A stretch of 64,000 nucleotides of DNA from Sinomonas sp. P10A9 (lineage in GTDB: Bacteria > Actinomycetota > Actinomycetes > Actinomycetales > Micrococcaceae). Below the pieces are notes generated by a model, which saw nothing but the letters and a program-made list of their open reading frames with translations, ran no database searches and was not told where the DNA came from. Shown here piece after piece: positions 1 to 7,937 of the stretch; positions within the stretch are counted from its first letter, which is position 1; every line of letters begins with the position of its first letter. The stretch covers positions 3,596,001-3,660,000 of the forward strand of contig NZ_CP163302.1 of assembly GCF_041022165.1 (NCBI RefSeq), read 5' to 3'. A program made the position numbers and the translations under genes.

Positions 1-61
1 AGAGCTCCACGGGTTCGCTGCCAGTCGATGCCTGGATGTCCACCGGTGTCGCGTCTCCCAT
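1..61 (-). CDS. Possible start of a divergent gene (partial)
   Basis: A minus-strand ATG at 61 opens a frame that reaches the window edge without a stop (about 20 codons, MGDATPVDIQASTGSEPVEL). The codons are G/C-rich at third positions, as in neighbouring genes. It would be transcribed away from the GntP gene and share its upstream region, which is where a regulator of that operon is often found. The visible part is too short to assign a family, and no clear ribosome binding site is seen. It could also be a chance open frame. Confidence 0.35.
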   Translation of the reverse strand, partial: MGDATPVDIQASTGSEPVEL

Positions 62-89
62 CTATCGCTCGCTGACCCCCACCACATTA

Positions 90-225
90 GCTTCCTTGGA
101 AGCAATATGGCACCGCAGAACCGGCCATTGTGGCGTGCCAGACAGGATCCCATGGCCAACATCACGGCATATTTCCTTGTTTCGAAACGCTACGTAGTGC
201 AACTATCTTCTGCGGAAGCAATTGG
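90..225. promoter_or_regulatory. Two similar operator-like motifs upstream of the GntP gene
   Basis: GCTTCC-TT-GGAAGC (90-103) and CTTC-TGCG-GAAG (207-218) are inverted repeats. Both run directly into nearly the same bases (GGAAGCAATATGG and GGAAGCAATTGG). A third palindrome, GTTTCGAAAC, lies at 179-188. Repetition of an inverted repeat with its flank suggests binding sites for a dimeric regulator. TTCC...GGAA symmetry is common among IclR-family sites and an IclR gene lies at 2748-3512, but the pairing is inference. The rest of 62-336 shows no gene. Confidence 0.35.
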
Positions 226-336
226 CGCGGAAGCGACCGGAAGGCAACCCGTCCAGCCGGCCACGCGGAGTCGGGCCTCCACCAAAGGCCCCTGAACTGA
301 GGAAGTCATGAGCACTGTGAACAGAGGCGAGTCACG

Positions 337-1650
337 ATGACCGCACTGGGCTTGATTGGCATCGTTGTGGGCCTGGCCCTTCTTGTCTACGCCATCTACA
401 AGGGGTACAGCCTCGTGATCGCCGCTCCCGTGGCCACGATGGTCGTCATCCTGTTCAACGGCATGCCCTTCATCGGAAGCATGTTCGGACCGGAGAAGTC
501 CTACATGTCGGGGCTCGCCTCGTTCATGCTGAGCAACTTCCCGGTGTTCCTCTTCGGGGCCATCCTGGCGAAGTACATGGACAAGAGCGGCGCCGCGCTC
601 TCCATCGCAGAGAAGCTCATGTCCCTCGTAGGAACCAGCAGCCCCTACCGAGCGCTGGTCTCGCTGTTCGTGATCGCTTCGGTGCTCACCTTCGGCGGTA
701 TCAACGTCTTCGTGGTGATCTTCATCCTGATCCCCATGGCACTGCCGATCTTCAAGCGCTACAACATCTCCTGGGGCCTCGTCATCATCCCGATCTTCGG
801 CGGCGGCGCGACCTACACCATGACGATGATCCCCGGGTCCCCTTCCCTCCACAACGTCGTTCTCTCCAACGCTCTGGGGACACCGCTGACCGCGGCACCA
901 CTGGTCGGCGCCCTCACGAGCGTGGCGGCAGTCGCCTTCCTCCTCATCTACATGAAGGTCGCTCTGGCCCGGAGCCTGAGGAAGAACGAAAAGTTCGAGG
1001 GCGAGGAGGGAAGCGTGGGCGGCACTGACATGTTCGCCCGCGAGCGCCCGTCCTTCCTGGTGAGCATCCTTCCGATCGTCGTCCTTCTGGCCCTCATCCT
1101 CTCCCTGAGCTTTGTGATCCAGATCATCATCTATGCGCTCCTCGCCGCGATCGTGCTGAGTGCGGTGCTGTTCCGTCGCTACATCAAGCAGAAGGACGTC
1201 ATCAACCAGGGCACCGCCGACTCGCTGACCTCGGTCCTGGCCACCGGCAGCACGATCGCGTTCGGCAGCTTCGCCGTGGGCGTTCCGGCCTTCTCCTCGG
1301 TATTCCACGCCATCTTGTCCATTCCGGGAAACCCCTACATCTCGTTGAGCGTGGGCACCATGGTCCTGGCAGGGATCACCGCATCATCCGTGGGAGCGGA
1401 GGGGATTGCCGTCAAGTCGTTCGCCCCCGCGTATCTGCACCTCGGTCTCAACCCCGAGACCATCCACCGCGCCATCGCGATCTCCGCTGGAACGTCCCTG
1501 TTCCCCCACAACGGGTTCCTGGCCGTGTTCAACGGCCTGGCACGGCTCACGCTCAGACAGTCCTTCGTCCGAGCCTTCATCAGCCTCCACGTACCCCACT
1601 ACATCGGAATCGTCATCCTGGTGATCCTGGCCAGCAGTGGCCTTGCCTGA
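337..1650 (+). CDS. GntP-family permease
   Basis: Predicted inner-membrane proton symporter of the GntP family, which imports gluconate and other small hydroxy acids. The 437-residue product is hydrophobic almost throughout, with about 12 membrane segments. One polar loop near residues 205-225 divides it into two halves, as is normal for the family, and the length is typical. The ATG at 337 follows a purine-rich site (AGAGGCGAG). A hydroxyacid dehydrogenase starts 70 bases downstream with no terminator between, so the two probably form an operon that takes up and oxidises one hydroxy acid. Family assignment is firm. The substrate cannot be read from the sequence. Confidence 0.88.
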   Translation: MTALGLIGIVVGLALLVYAIYKGYSLVIAAPVATMVVILFNGMPFIGSMFGPEKSYMSGLASFMLSNFPVFLFGAILAKYMDKSGAALSIAEKLMSLVGTSSPYRALVSLFVIASVLTFGGINVFVVIFILIPMALPIFKRYNISWGLVIIPIFGGGATYTMTMIPGSPSLHNVVLSNALGTPLTAAPLVGALTSVAAVAFLLIYMKVALARSLRKNEKFEGEEGSVGGTDMFARERPSFLVSILPIVVLLALILSLSFVIQIIIYALLAAIVLSAVLFRRYIKQKDVINQGTADSLTSVLATGSTIAFGSFAVGVPAFSSVFHAILSIPGNPYISLSVGTMVLAGITASSVGAEGIAVKSFAPAYLHLGLNPETIHRAIAISAGTSLFPHNGFLAVFNGLARLTLRQSFVRAFISLHVPHYIGIVILVILASSGLA

Positions 1651-1720
1651 GCGGTTAGCGTTCACAGGGAACCATGACAGCCGAGATCAAAACACAACAC
1701 CCACTGAAAAGGATCTGATC

Positions 1721-2554
1721 ATGAGCAAGAGAATCGGTTTCGTCGGACTGGGGACTATGGGGCTGCCCATGGCAGTGAACCTGAACAGGGCCGGGTTCGA
1801 GGTGATCGGCTACGACGCCTTCGAGGGCAGCCGCGTCAAGGCCAAGGCCGCCGGCATCACCATCGCCGCGAGCCTGAAGGACGTCGCCGCGCAGGCCGAG
1901 GACACCGTCATCTCCATGGTCCGCGACTACGCCCAGAACCTGGACGTCATCCTCGGCGAGGACGGGCTCCTCTCCGCCGTCCCGAAGGGCCTGACGATCA
2001 TCGTCATGAGCACCCTGGACCCCGACACGATGAACGAGCTCGGCCAGAAGGTCGAGGCCGCCGGCGACGTCAAGCTCATCGCCGCAGCCGTCAGCGGCGG
2101 CGCCACCGGCGCCCAGGCCGGCACCCTCTCGATCATGGCCTCCGGTGCCCAGCAGACCGTGGCCGCCGCCCGGCCCTACTTCGACGCCGTCGGCTCGAAC
2201 GTCTTCTACTACGGCGCCCAGCCGGGCAACAGCCAGGCAGCGAAGCTGGTCAACAACCTCGTCCTGGGCATCACCATGAACGCCGTGGCCGAAGGGCTCA
2301 CCTTCGGCGCGCACTACAGCCTGCCCCAGGACGAGCTGCTGAACCTGTTCAAGGCCAGCACCGGGGACAGCTGGGTCGCCCGGAACTGGGACTCCGTCTC
2401 CGAATGGACCGCGGACACGGCCCTCGCCGTGCTCCTGAAGGACCTCAAGGCCGCCCACCTCAAGGGACTCGAGCACAACATCCCCATGCCCTTCAACGCC
2501 CTCTCCTCCACCCAGCTCTTCCACTCCATGGGCAAGGAACCCAAGGCCAAGTGA
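1721..2554 (+). CDS. NAD(P)-dependent beta-hydroxyacid dehydrogenase (3-hydroxyisobutyrate dehydrogenase family)
   Basis: Cytosolic oxidoreductase of 277 residues that oxidises a short beta-hydroxyacid, or reduces tartronate semialdehyde, with NAD(P). The N-terminal Rossmann motif GFVGLGTMG is at residues 5-13. The substrate-binding segment of the family appears as AAAVSGGATGAQAG, and the catalytic lysine is Lys175 in AAKLVNN. The frame is open further upstream, but ATG 1721 is preferred: it begins directly with the Rossmann strand and follows AAAAGGATC. It sits behind the GntP permease and before a strong hairpin, so it likely handles whatever that permease imports (glycerate, threonate or hydroxyisobutyrate-like). 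The exact substrate is unknown. Confidence 0.88.
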   Translation: MSKRIGFVGLGTMGLPMAVNLNRAGFEVIGYDAFEGSRVKAKAAGITIAASLKDVAAQAEDTVISMVRDYAQNLDVILGEDGLLSAVPKGLTIIVMSTLDPDTMNELGQKVEAAGDVKLIAAAVSGGATGAQAGTLSIMASGAQQTVAAARPYFDAVGSNVFYYGAQPGNSQAAKLVNNLVLGITMNAVAEGLTFGAHYSLPQDELLNLFKASTGDSWVARNWDSVSEWTADTALAVLLKDLKAAHLKGLEHNIPMPFNALSSTQLFHSMGKEPKAK

Positions 2555-2587
2555 GCCGAGCCGCCTGGCCGAAGGACGGCTGGGCGC

Positions 2588-2633
2588 AGCCTCCCCGGGA
2601 AGCGGCCCGCCAGGGCCGCTTCCCGGGGAGGCT
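2588..2633. terminator. Strong hairpin terminator after the permease-dehydrogenase operon
   Basis: A perfect stem of 20-21 bp (arms 2588-2608 and 2613-2633) closes a four-base loop 33 bases after the dehydrogenase stop. It is followed by a CTCTGTCTTCC tract rather than a clean run of T, as is usual for actinobacterial terminators. It separates this operon from the IclR gene. Confidence 0.75.
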
Positions 2634-2747
2634 CTCTGTCTTCCACCGTCTCCGCCTTCCATCAGCCGCGAGATCCAATCCACGGAACCTCCCGGTCGGT
2701 GCGGCTAGCATTCCGTTCATGAGCGTCACATCCCACTGCGTGTAGCC

Positions 2748-3512
2748 GTGCCGCGCACCCCCACCGGCGAGTCTGTCCTCGCCCGCGGCGCCCGTGTCGT
2801 CGAGGCGTTCGACGCCGCGCACCCGGTGCTCAGCGTCACCGAGATCGCCCAGCGCACGGGTTTGCACATCGCCACCGCGTCCCGTCTGGTCGAGGAGCTC
2901 GTGAAGCTGGGTTGGCTCGCCCGCGACCCACAGCGCCGCCTGCGCCTCGGCATGAGGCTCTGGGAGGTCGCCACACGGGCCGCGCCAACGCTGAGCCTGC
3001 GCGAGGCTGCCCTGCCGGTCATGGAGGACCTCCGCAAGGTCATGGGCCATCATGTCCAGCTCGCGGTGCTGGACGGTGAGGAGGTGCTCTTCCTCGAACG
3101 CCTCGAGGCCCCCGGCGCGGTGATCAACTACTCCCGCACGGCCGGTCGCCTGCCCGCCCACGCGTCGTCGTCCGGGCTGGTCCTGCTCGCCCATGCGACG
3201 CCGGAGGTGCGGGAGCGAGCCGTGTCCGCCCGCCTCGAACGGTTCACGGAGGCGACCATCACGAGCGCCGAGGGGCTCCGACGGGCCATCGCCGAAGCGC
3301 GCCGTCAGGGCTTCGCCCTCCTCCGCGGCCACGTCCACGAGGACGCCGCGGGCATTGCAGTCCCGCTCCGGGATCCCGACGGGACGGTCGTCGCGGCGCT
3401 CTCGCTCATCGTTCCGAACGACGACGTCGCCCTGGCCCGCGTGCCGCTCCTCCAGGCCGCGGCCCTCACCATCACTCGCGCCATGCGGACGGCGGCGCCA
3501 CCCTCCTCCTAA
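2748..3512 (+). CDS. IclR-family transcriptional regulator
   Basis: DNA-binding regulator of 254 residues with the IclR layout. An N-terminal winged helix-turn-helix covers residues 8-65 (SVTEIAQRTGLHIATASRLV). A C-terminal effector-binding domain follows, with the usual HVQLAVLDGEEVLFLERL and GIAVPLRDPDGTVVAALS stretches. The start is a GTG at 2748; no strong ribosome binding site is visible and no better in-frame start exists upstream. It lies after a terminator and just before the reductase-P450 pair, with an inverted repeat in the gap to them. It most likely controls that pair and possibly the GntP operon. IclR regulators often sense aromatic or hydroxy acids. Confidence 0.9.
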   Translation: MPRTPTGESVLARGARVVEAFDAAHPVLSVTEIAQRTGLHIATASRLVEELVKLGWLARDPQRRLRLGMRLWEVATRAAPTLSLREAALPVMEDLRKVMGHHVQLAVLDGEEVLFLERLEAPGAVINYSRTAGRLPAHASSSGLVLLAHATPEVRERAVSARLERFTEATITSAEGLRRAIAEARRQGFALLRGHVHEDAAGIAVPLRDPDGTVVAALSLIVPNDDVALARVPLLQAAALTITRAMRTAAPPSS

Positions 3513-3529
3513 CGCTCCGCAGCCTGCGA

Positions 3530-3546
3530 TTCTCAACCATTGAGAA
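3530..3546. promoter_or_regulatory. Inverted repeat, candidate IclR operator
   Basis: TTCTCAA-CCA-TTGAGAA is a perfect 7-bp inverted repeat with a 3-base spacer. It lies between the IclR stop and the reductase start, 68 bases before ATG 3614. Its position suits an operator for the reductase-P450 operon. It could also be a weak hairpin. Confidence 0.45.
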
Positions 3547-3613
3547 CTGACTGGCAGCGGATGTGACCCGCATCTCAGAATCGGCTCAGATGACCTCGAG
3601 CAAAGGAGCCGAG

Positions 3614-4642
3614 ATGACACTGACAGCCGAAGCCGCTCCGCGCCCCAAGCGCGCAGCAAAGCCGTCCCGCACGGCCCGCACCACCGACCAGCGTGCCGCC
3701 GACCAGCACGCCGTCGTCACCGCCGTCGAACGCGCCGCGGACGGCGTCGTTGCCATCACCCTCGCCCACCCCGAGGGCAGGCGGCTGCCGGACTGGACGC
3801 CCGGGGCGCACATCGACCTCGTGCTCGCGGACGGCACCATGCGCCAGTACTCCCTGTGTGGGGACCGCTGGGATGCCCACGCGTACCGGATCGGCGTGCT
3901 GCGCGACCCGGCGAGCCGGGGTGGATCGGCGACGATCCACGACACGCTGCGCGTCGGCGACACCGTGCGACTCGGCGGCCCACGGAACACCTTCCGCCTC
4001 GTCCCATCGCCCCGGTACGTCTTCGTCGCGGGAGGGATCGGCGTGACTCCGCTGCTGCCGATGATCCGTCAGGCAGAACTCCTGGGCGCCGACTGGCACC
4101 TGTTCTACCTGGGCCGCTCGCGCTCCACCATGGCGTTCCTTGACGAGCTCGTGCCCCACGGCCAACGCGTCACGGTCCTCGCCAAGGACGAGGTCGGCCC
4201 CTCGGACCTCGGGGCCCTCATCGGTCCAGCTCGCGCTGACACCAAGGTCTACGCGTGCGGCCCACAGCGCCTCCTCGATGGGGTCCTCGCCGCAGCAGAG
4301 GCGGACCGTTGGCCCGAAGGTTGGGTACGTGTAGAGCGTTTCGCCGCGGCGGAACAGGGCGAGCCCGCCCGAGCGCAGCCGTTCGACGTCGTGCTGGCAC
4401 GCTCCGGCGCGACCGTCACCGTAGCACCGGGCACTACGGTGCTCGACGCGGTCCAGGCGGCAGGCGCGGCGGTCCTGAGCTCATGCCGAGAGGGCACGTG
4501 CGGGACCTGCGAGGTCGCCGTGCTCGACGGCGCCCCCGACCACCGCGACTCCATCCTCAGCCCCGCCGAGCGGAGGGCCAACACGTGCATGTTCCCGTGC
4601 GTCTCGCGCTCGTGCTCTGACCGGCTCGTGCTCGACGTCTAG
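3614..4642 (+). CDS. PDR/VanB-type oxidoreductase (FMN/NAD/2Fe-2S reductase)
   Basis: Electron-transfer protein of 342 residues that takes electrons from NAD(P)H through a flavin to a plant-type 2Fe-2S cluster in one chain. The flavin-binding barrel includes RQYSLCG. The nucleotide-binding domain includes FVAGGIGVTPLLPM and YACGPQRLL. The C-terminal ferredoxin domain has CREGTCGTC near residues 292-300 and the fourth cysteine in FPCVSRSC. The frame is open from 3563, but ATG 3614 is chosen for its perfect AAAGGAG site. The start is Ala/Pro/Lys-rich and poorly conserved. Such reductases serve Rieske oxygenases (VanA) or P450s; with no Rieske gene here and a P450 58 bases downstream, the P450 is the likely partner. 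Confidence 0.9.
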   Translation: MTLTAEAAPRPKRAAKPSRTARTTDQRAADQHAVVTAVERAADGVVAITLAHPEGRRLPDWTPGAHIDLVLADGTMRQYSLCGDRWDAHAYRIGVLRDPASRGGSATIHDTLRVGDTVRLGGPRNTFRLVPSPRYVFVAGGIGVTPLLPMIRQAELLGADWHLFYLGRSRSTMAFLDELVPHGQRVTVLAKDEVGPSDLGALIGPARADTKVYACGPQRLLDGVLAAAEADRWPEGWVRVERFAAAEQGEPARAQPFDVVLARSGATVTVAPGTTVLDAVQAAGAAVLSSCREGTCGTCEVAVLDGAPDHRDSILSPAERRANTCMFPCVSRSCSDRLVLDV

Positions 4643-4700
4643 CGCGATCCAACCGTCCCCCATCCGTTCCCTCAGCCTTCGCCACTCCAGGAGCCCCACT

Positions 4701-5915
4701 ATGCCCACCGCCGCCTCCACCCTGCCCATCATCGACGCCGACCCGTTCGGTCCGCGCGTCCTCGCCGACCCCCTGCCGTTCCAGCACGAGCTCAGGGAGG
4801 CGGGGCCTGTCGTCGTCCTCGCCAAGTACGGGGTCTACGCCATGGGCCGGCACGCGGAGGTGCAGGCCGCGCTGACCGACTGGCAGTCGTTCGAGTCCGG
4901 CGCGGGCGTAGGCCTCGCCAACTTCCGCACCGAGGCTCCGTGGCGTCCGCCGAGCCTCCTGCTCGAGGCGGACCCGCCGCACCACGACGCGCCCCGTGCC
5001 GTGCTCACGACCATCCTCGGGCCGCGGCAGCTCGCCAGGCTGCGCGAGGCGTGGGAGGCGGACGCCGCCGAGCTCGTCGACACCCTGCTCGCCCGGGCCT
5101 CCGGCGGCGCCCTCGAGTTCGACGCCGTCCCGGACCTCGCCGGGGCCTATCCCCTGCGCGTCTTCCCCGACGCCGTGGGCATCGGGCCCGACGGCCGCGA
5201 GAATCTGCTGCCCTACGGGGACATGGCGTTCAACGCTTTCGGGCCGCGGAACGCGCTCGTCGAACGCGACGCCGAGAGAGTCGGCGCGCTGTCCGGCTGG
5301 GTGGCCTCGCAGTGCGCCAGGGAGGCCCTTTCTGAGAGCGGGTTCGGGGCGCAGATCTGGGAGGCCGCCGACCGCGGCGACATCACCCACGAGCAGGCAC
5401 CCCTCATAGTCCGCTCGCTCCTCACGGCTGGCGTGGACACGACCGTCAACGGGATCGCCGCATTCCTCCACGCCGTCGCCACCCATCCCCGCGCGTGGGA
5501 GCGGCTGCGCCGCCAGCCCGCACTGATCCGGGGGTCCTTCGACGAGGCCGTCCGGCTGGAGTCCCCCGTGCAGAGCTTCTTCCGGACCGCGACCCGGGAC
5601 GTCGAGATCGGCGGGACCGTCATCCCGGCCGGTTCCAAGGCGGTCCTCTTCCTGGGCGCCGCGAACCGCGATCCCCGCCGCTGGGAGGACCCGGACGTGT
5701 TCGACGTCGACCGCGACCCGTCCGGGCACGTGGGCTACGGCTTCGGCCTCCACCAATGCGTGGGCCAGCACGTCGCGCGGGCCGAGGCCACCGCCGTCAT
5801 GGGCGCCCTCGCCCGACGCGTCGAGGCCATCGAGCTCGCGGCGACCCCGCGGCGGCACCTCAACAACACCCTCCGCTCGTGGGCCAGCCTGCCCCTGCGG
5901 TTCACCGTGGCCTAG
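4701..5915 (+). CDS. Cytochrome P450, CYP199-like
   Basis: Soluble class I P450 of 404 residues, a haem monooxygenase. The I-helix oxygen-binding motif is AGVDTT (near residue 243), the K-helix ExxR is EAVR (near 281), and the haem loop is GYGFGLHQCVG with the ligand cysteine near 353. The segment WRPPSLLLEADPPHHDAPR resembles the CYP199 family, whose known members demethylate 4-methoxybenzoate-type aryl ethers. Together with the adjacent PDR/VanB reductase this suggests aryl-ether O-demethylation, but the substrate is inference. A site AGGAG precedes the ATG. The frame stays open for 60 codons after the TAG stop, which is common in GC-rich DNA. Confidence 0.9.
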   Translation: MPTAASTLPIIDADPFGPRVLADPLPFQHELREAGPVVVLAKYGVYAMGRHAEVQAALTDWQSFESGAGVGLANFRTEAPWRPPSLLLEADPPHHDAPRAVLTTILGPRQLARLREAWEADAAELVDTLLARASGGALEFDAVPDLAGAYPLRVFPDAVGIGPDGRENLLPYGDMAFNAFGPRNALVERDAERVGALSGWVASQCAREALSESGFGAQIWEAADRGDITHEQAPLIVRSLLTAGVDTTVNGIAAFLHAVATHPRAWERLRRQPALIRGSFDEAVRLESPVQSFFRTATRDVEIGGTVIPAGSKAVLFLGAANRDPRRWEDPDVFDVDRDPSGHVGYGFGLHQCVGQHVARAEATAVMGALARRVEAIELAATPRRHLNNTLRSWASLPLRFTVA

Positions 5916-6110
5916 GCCGCCGGCACTGCCGCAACGGCGCCGGGACCTTGCTCAACGAGGACTTCAACATGGGCCAGCGCGTCGTGGGGACTCAAGCTCG
6001 CCCGCCGGCTCGCCCGCGAGTGGATCGGGTACACGTTCGACCCGGCCTCTGCCTCCGCGGCCAAGGTCCAGGTGCTCAGCGACTACGAGGGCTGCTGACG
6101 GCAGACGCAT

Positions 6111-6156
6111 GCGCGGCCAGGTCGACAGGGTAGATACCCTGTCGACCTGGCCGCGC
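6111..6156. terminator. Long perfect inverted repeat between convergent genes
   Basis: Arms of 22 bp (6111-6132 and 6135-6156) are perfectly complementary around a two-base centre. Outer bases CAGACGC (6102-6108) and GCGTCTG (6163-6169) extend the pairing after a bulge. It lies between the P450 and the convergent small gene at 6173-6385 and would serve both strands as a terminator. The remaining gap (5916-6110) holds no gene I can support. Confidence 0.7.
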
Positions 6157-6172
6157 ACTGGGGCGTCTGTGA

Positions 6173-6385
6173 TCAGGCCTGGGCCTTGGCCCACGCGCGC
6201 TGCGCACGGTTGGCGCTGCCCGGGATGATCTGGAACAAGGCCTTCGGCACGGCGCCGCTGAAGCCGAAGGTCTTACCGTCCCGGGAGACGCTGTGCGCCG
6301 GCTTGGCCTCTGGCGCCTTGGCGGCTCCGCCGACCATCACGGCGAAAGCGCACTTGTTGTCGAACTCGATCGTCTCGCTGCTCAT
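6173..6385 (-). CDS. Conserved hypothetical small protein
   Basis: A 70-residue protein beginning MSSETIEFDNKCAFAVMVGG and containing DGKTFGFSGAVPKALFQIIPG. It has no signal peptide or membrane segment. The sequence looks like a real folded small domain: mixed hydrophobic and charged residues, one cysteine, and a lysine/arginine-rich end. It ends just past a strong bidirectional hairpin and has its own upstream region facing the YCII gene. I do not recognise the family with confidence; a YHS-like small domain is a guess. Confidence 0.6.
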   Translation of the reverse strand: MSSETIEFDNKCAFAVMVGGAAKAPEAKPAHSVSRDGKTFGFSGAVPKALFQIIPGSANRAQRAWAKAQA

Positions 6386-6665
6386 GGGTGCAACTTCCTC
6401 TTCGGGTGTTCGCGGGATCCCGCGGGGGTCATGCTAACGGGGCGACGTGGCGCAGATGTGACGCACAGATGCATCACCCCACGCAGACACCTCCTGCCCG
6501 CATCCGTGCAGCTCACAAAGTCCCGCACCGTAACCGAGGGCGCGGTGCTCGACGCCCTCGCCGCCGCAGCCTCGCCCAGCACCGGTACACCCCGCGGCGC
6601 GGCGGCTGACCGGCACGGCGTCCGTGACGATAGTGTGGCGCCACCACCGCGGAAGGACGATCACC
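6386..6665. promoter_or_regulatory. Divergent upstream region of the small protein and YCII genes
   Basis: This 280-base gap separates two divergent genes and must hold both promoters. GATAGTGT near 6637 could be a -10 for the YCII gene, followed by a ribosome binding site at 6651-6657. No operator palindrome stands out. Long frames crossing the region on both strands have arginine-rich, gene-unlike translations. Confidence 0.4.
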
Positions 6666-6968
6666 ATGGCACGCTTCCTCATCACGTACCACAACATGCC
6701 CCACCCCTCACCGGATGTCGTCGCCGCCAACCGCGCCGCCTTCCATGCCTGGGCCGACGAGGCGCTCGGCGACGCTTTGGTAGACCCCGGGGCACCCGTG
6801 TACCTCGCCGGCCAGCTCGCGTCCGGCGCCGCCGCCGCACCGGCGGAGATCTCGGGCTTCTCGATCCTCGAGGCCAAGTCACTCGCCGAGGCGCGCGACC
6901 TCCTCGCGGGCCACCCCTACCTTGCCCGCGGCGCGACCATCCAGATCGACTGGTGCCTCGACGTCTGA
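6666..6968 (+). CDS. YCII-related domain protein
   Basis: A 100-residue cytosolic protein of the YCII/DGPF dimeric alpha-beta barrel superfamily. It begins MARFLITYHNMPHPSPDVV and contains the family-like end LLAGHPYLARGATIQIDWCLDV. Family members are small dimeric proteins of mostly unknown or hydrolase-like function. ATG 6666 is preferred over a GTG 42 bases upstream because GGAAGGA lies just before it and the barrel strand starts there. It converges with the dioxygenase gene at 7095-7886 across a hairpin and has no operon partner. Confidence 0.78.
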   Translation: MARFLITYHNMPHPSPDVVAANRAAFHAWADEALGDALVDPGAPVYLAGQLASGAAAAPAEISGFSILEAKSLAEARDLLAGHPYLARGATIQIDWCLDV

Positions 6969-7015
6969 CCTCGCGTCAGGCGCCTCACGCGAAGCACCTC
7001 ACCGCACCGGCGGAC

Positions 7016-7053
7016 ATGGCGCACGACGGCGACCACTCGCCATCGTGCGCCAT
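7016..7053. repeat. Palindromic repeat copy (GCGCACGACGGCG family) acting as terminator
   Basis: Arms of 17 bp (7016-7032 and 7037-7053), with one mismatch, around a CCAC loop. It lies between convergent genes (YCII and DODA). The stem contains the exact 13-mer GCGCACGACGGCG (7019-7031) that recurs through this window. It probably serves as a bidirectional terminator. Confidence 0.7.
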
Positions 7054-7094
7054 GCCGCCTCGCGCTGCGGCCCCCTCGCTTCGATCCGATCAGG

Positions 7095-7886
7095 TCAGCT
7101 GAGCGTCCAGGACCGCTTGGAGAGGCCGAACCAGAAGCCCTCGATCGCCGTCTTCGCCTCGATCCCGCCGGACTCGGAGGCCGCGCCGAGGGCCACATAG
7201 AGCGGGGCCCAGTGCTCAGAGCGCGGGTGCGCCTGGCGGGCGGCGGGCGCCTTGTGGATGAAGTCGAGGATCGAGTCGACGTCTCCGGCAGCCATCGTCT
7301 CCTCGGCCCAGTGGTCGAACTCGGAGGACGCCGCCGGCGGGGTGCCGTCCGGGCCCGCGGCGGGGTTGAACCAGTGCAGGTTGTGGGTCGTGAAGCCCGA
7401 GCCGACGATGAGCGTGCCGCGGTCACGCAGCGGCGCGAGGGTGCGGCCGAGCTCGAAGAGCCCACGCGGATCGAGGGTCGGCATGGACATCTGCACCACG
7501 GGGACGTCGGCGCCGGGGAACATCTCCTTGAGCGGCACGTAGGCGCCGTGGTCGAGCCCGCGGCTCTCGTCCCGCTCGACATGGTGCCCGTGGTCCGAGG
7601 TGAGCTTCGCGACCTCATTGGCCAGCTCGGGGGCGAGCGGCGCGTCATACCGGACGTCGTAGTACTTCTGCGGGAAGCCCCAGAAGTCGTAGACGAGCTC
7701 CTGGCGGCGCTCGGTGGCACTCAGCGAGACCGGGGCGTTCTCCCAGTGGGCCGAGACCATGAGGATGTCCTTGGGCTTGCCGAAGGTCGCGGACCAGTCG
7801 GCGAGCTGGCGCGTCCACAGCGCATCGTCGGCGAGCGGCGGGGCGCCATGGGAGAGGAACAGGACGGGAGGCTTCTCGGCGGTCAT
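7095..7886 (-). CDS. Class III extradiol dioxygenase (DODA / LigB family)
   Basis: Non-haem Fe(II)- or Zn-dependent ring-opening dioxygenase of 263 residues, of the DOPA 4,5-dioxygenase/YgiD group. The metal ligands are expected in FLSHGAPPLA (residues 10-19), SAHWEN (about 45-50) and LDHGAYVPL; GSGFTTHNLHW is also a family block. Length matches the family at about 260. The start has no ribosome binding site, but TATCAT lies six bases upstream of the ATG, so the transcript is probably leaderless. A 12-bp palindrome overlaps the -35 region. The enzyme likely acts on a catechol-type compound; the substrate is unknown. Confidence 0.87.
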   Translation of the reverse strand: MTAEKPPVLFLSHGAPPLADDALWTRQLADWSATFGKPKDILMVSAHWENAPVSLSATERRQELVYDFWGFPQKYYDVRYDAPLAPELANEVAKLTSDHGHHVERDESRGLDHGAYVPLKEMFPGADVPVVQMSMPTLDPRGLFELGRTLAPLRDRGTLIVGSGFTTHNLHWFNPAAGPDGTPPAASSEFDHWAEETMAAGDVDSILDFIHKAPAARQAHPRSEHWAPLYVALGAASESGGIEAKTAIEGFWFGLSKRSWTLS

Positions 7887-7892
7887 AGATCC

Positions 7893-7922
7893 ATGATACG
7901 CCTATTTTAGTTGAAGCTTCAA
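7893..7922 (-). promoter_or_regulatory. Leaderless promoter with palindromic operator for the dioxygenase gene
   Basis: On the minus strand TTGAAG (7922-7917) and TATCAT (7898-7893) are 18 bases apart and six bases precede the ATG. The perfect 12-bp palindrome TTGAAGCTTCAA (7911-7922) covers the -35 box. TTGAA...TTCAA symmetry is typical of MarR-type repressors of aromatic or redox genes, but no such regulator is in this window. Confidence 0.5.
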
Positions 7923-7937
7923 TAGTTCTAGGCAAGC

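Noticed and set aside
190..1308. Long minus-strand open frame opposite the GntP gene
   Set aside because: The translation is Asp/Glu/His/Arg-rich with no domain and exactly mirrors the membrane protein on the other strand.
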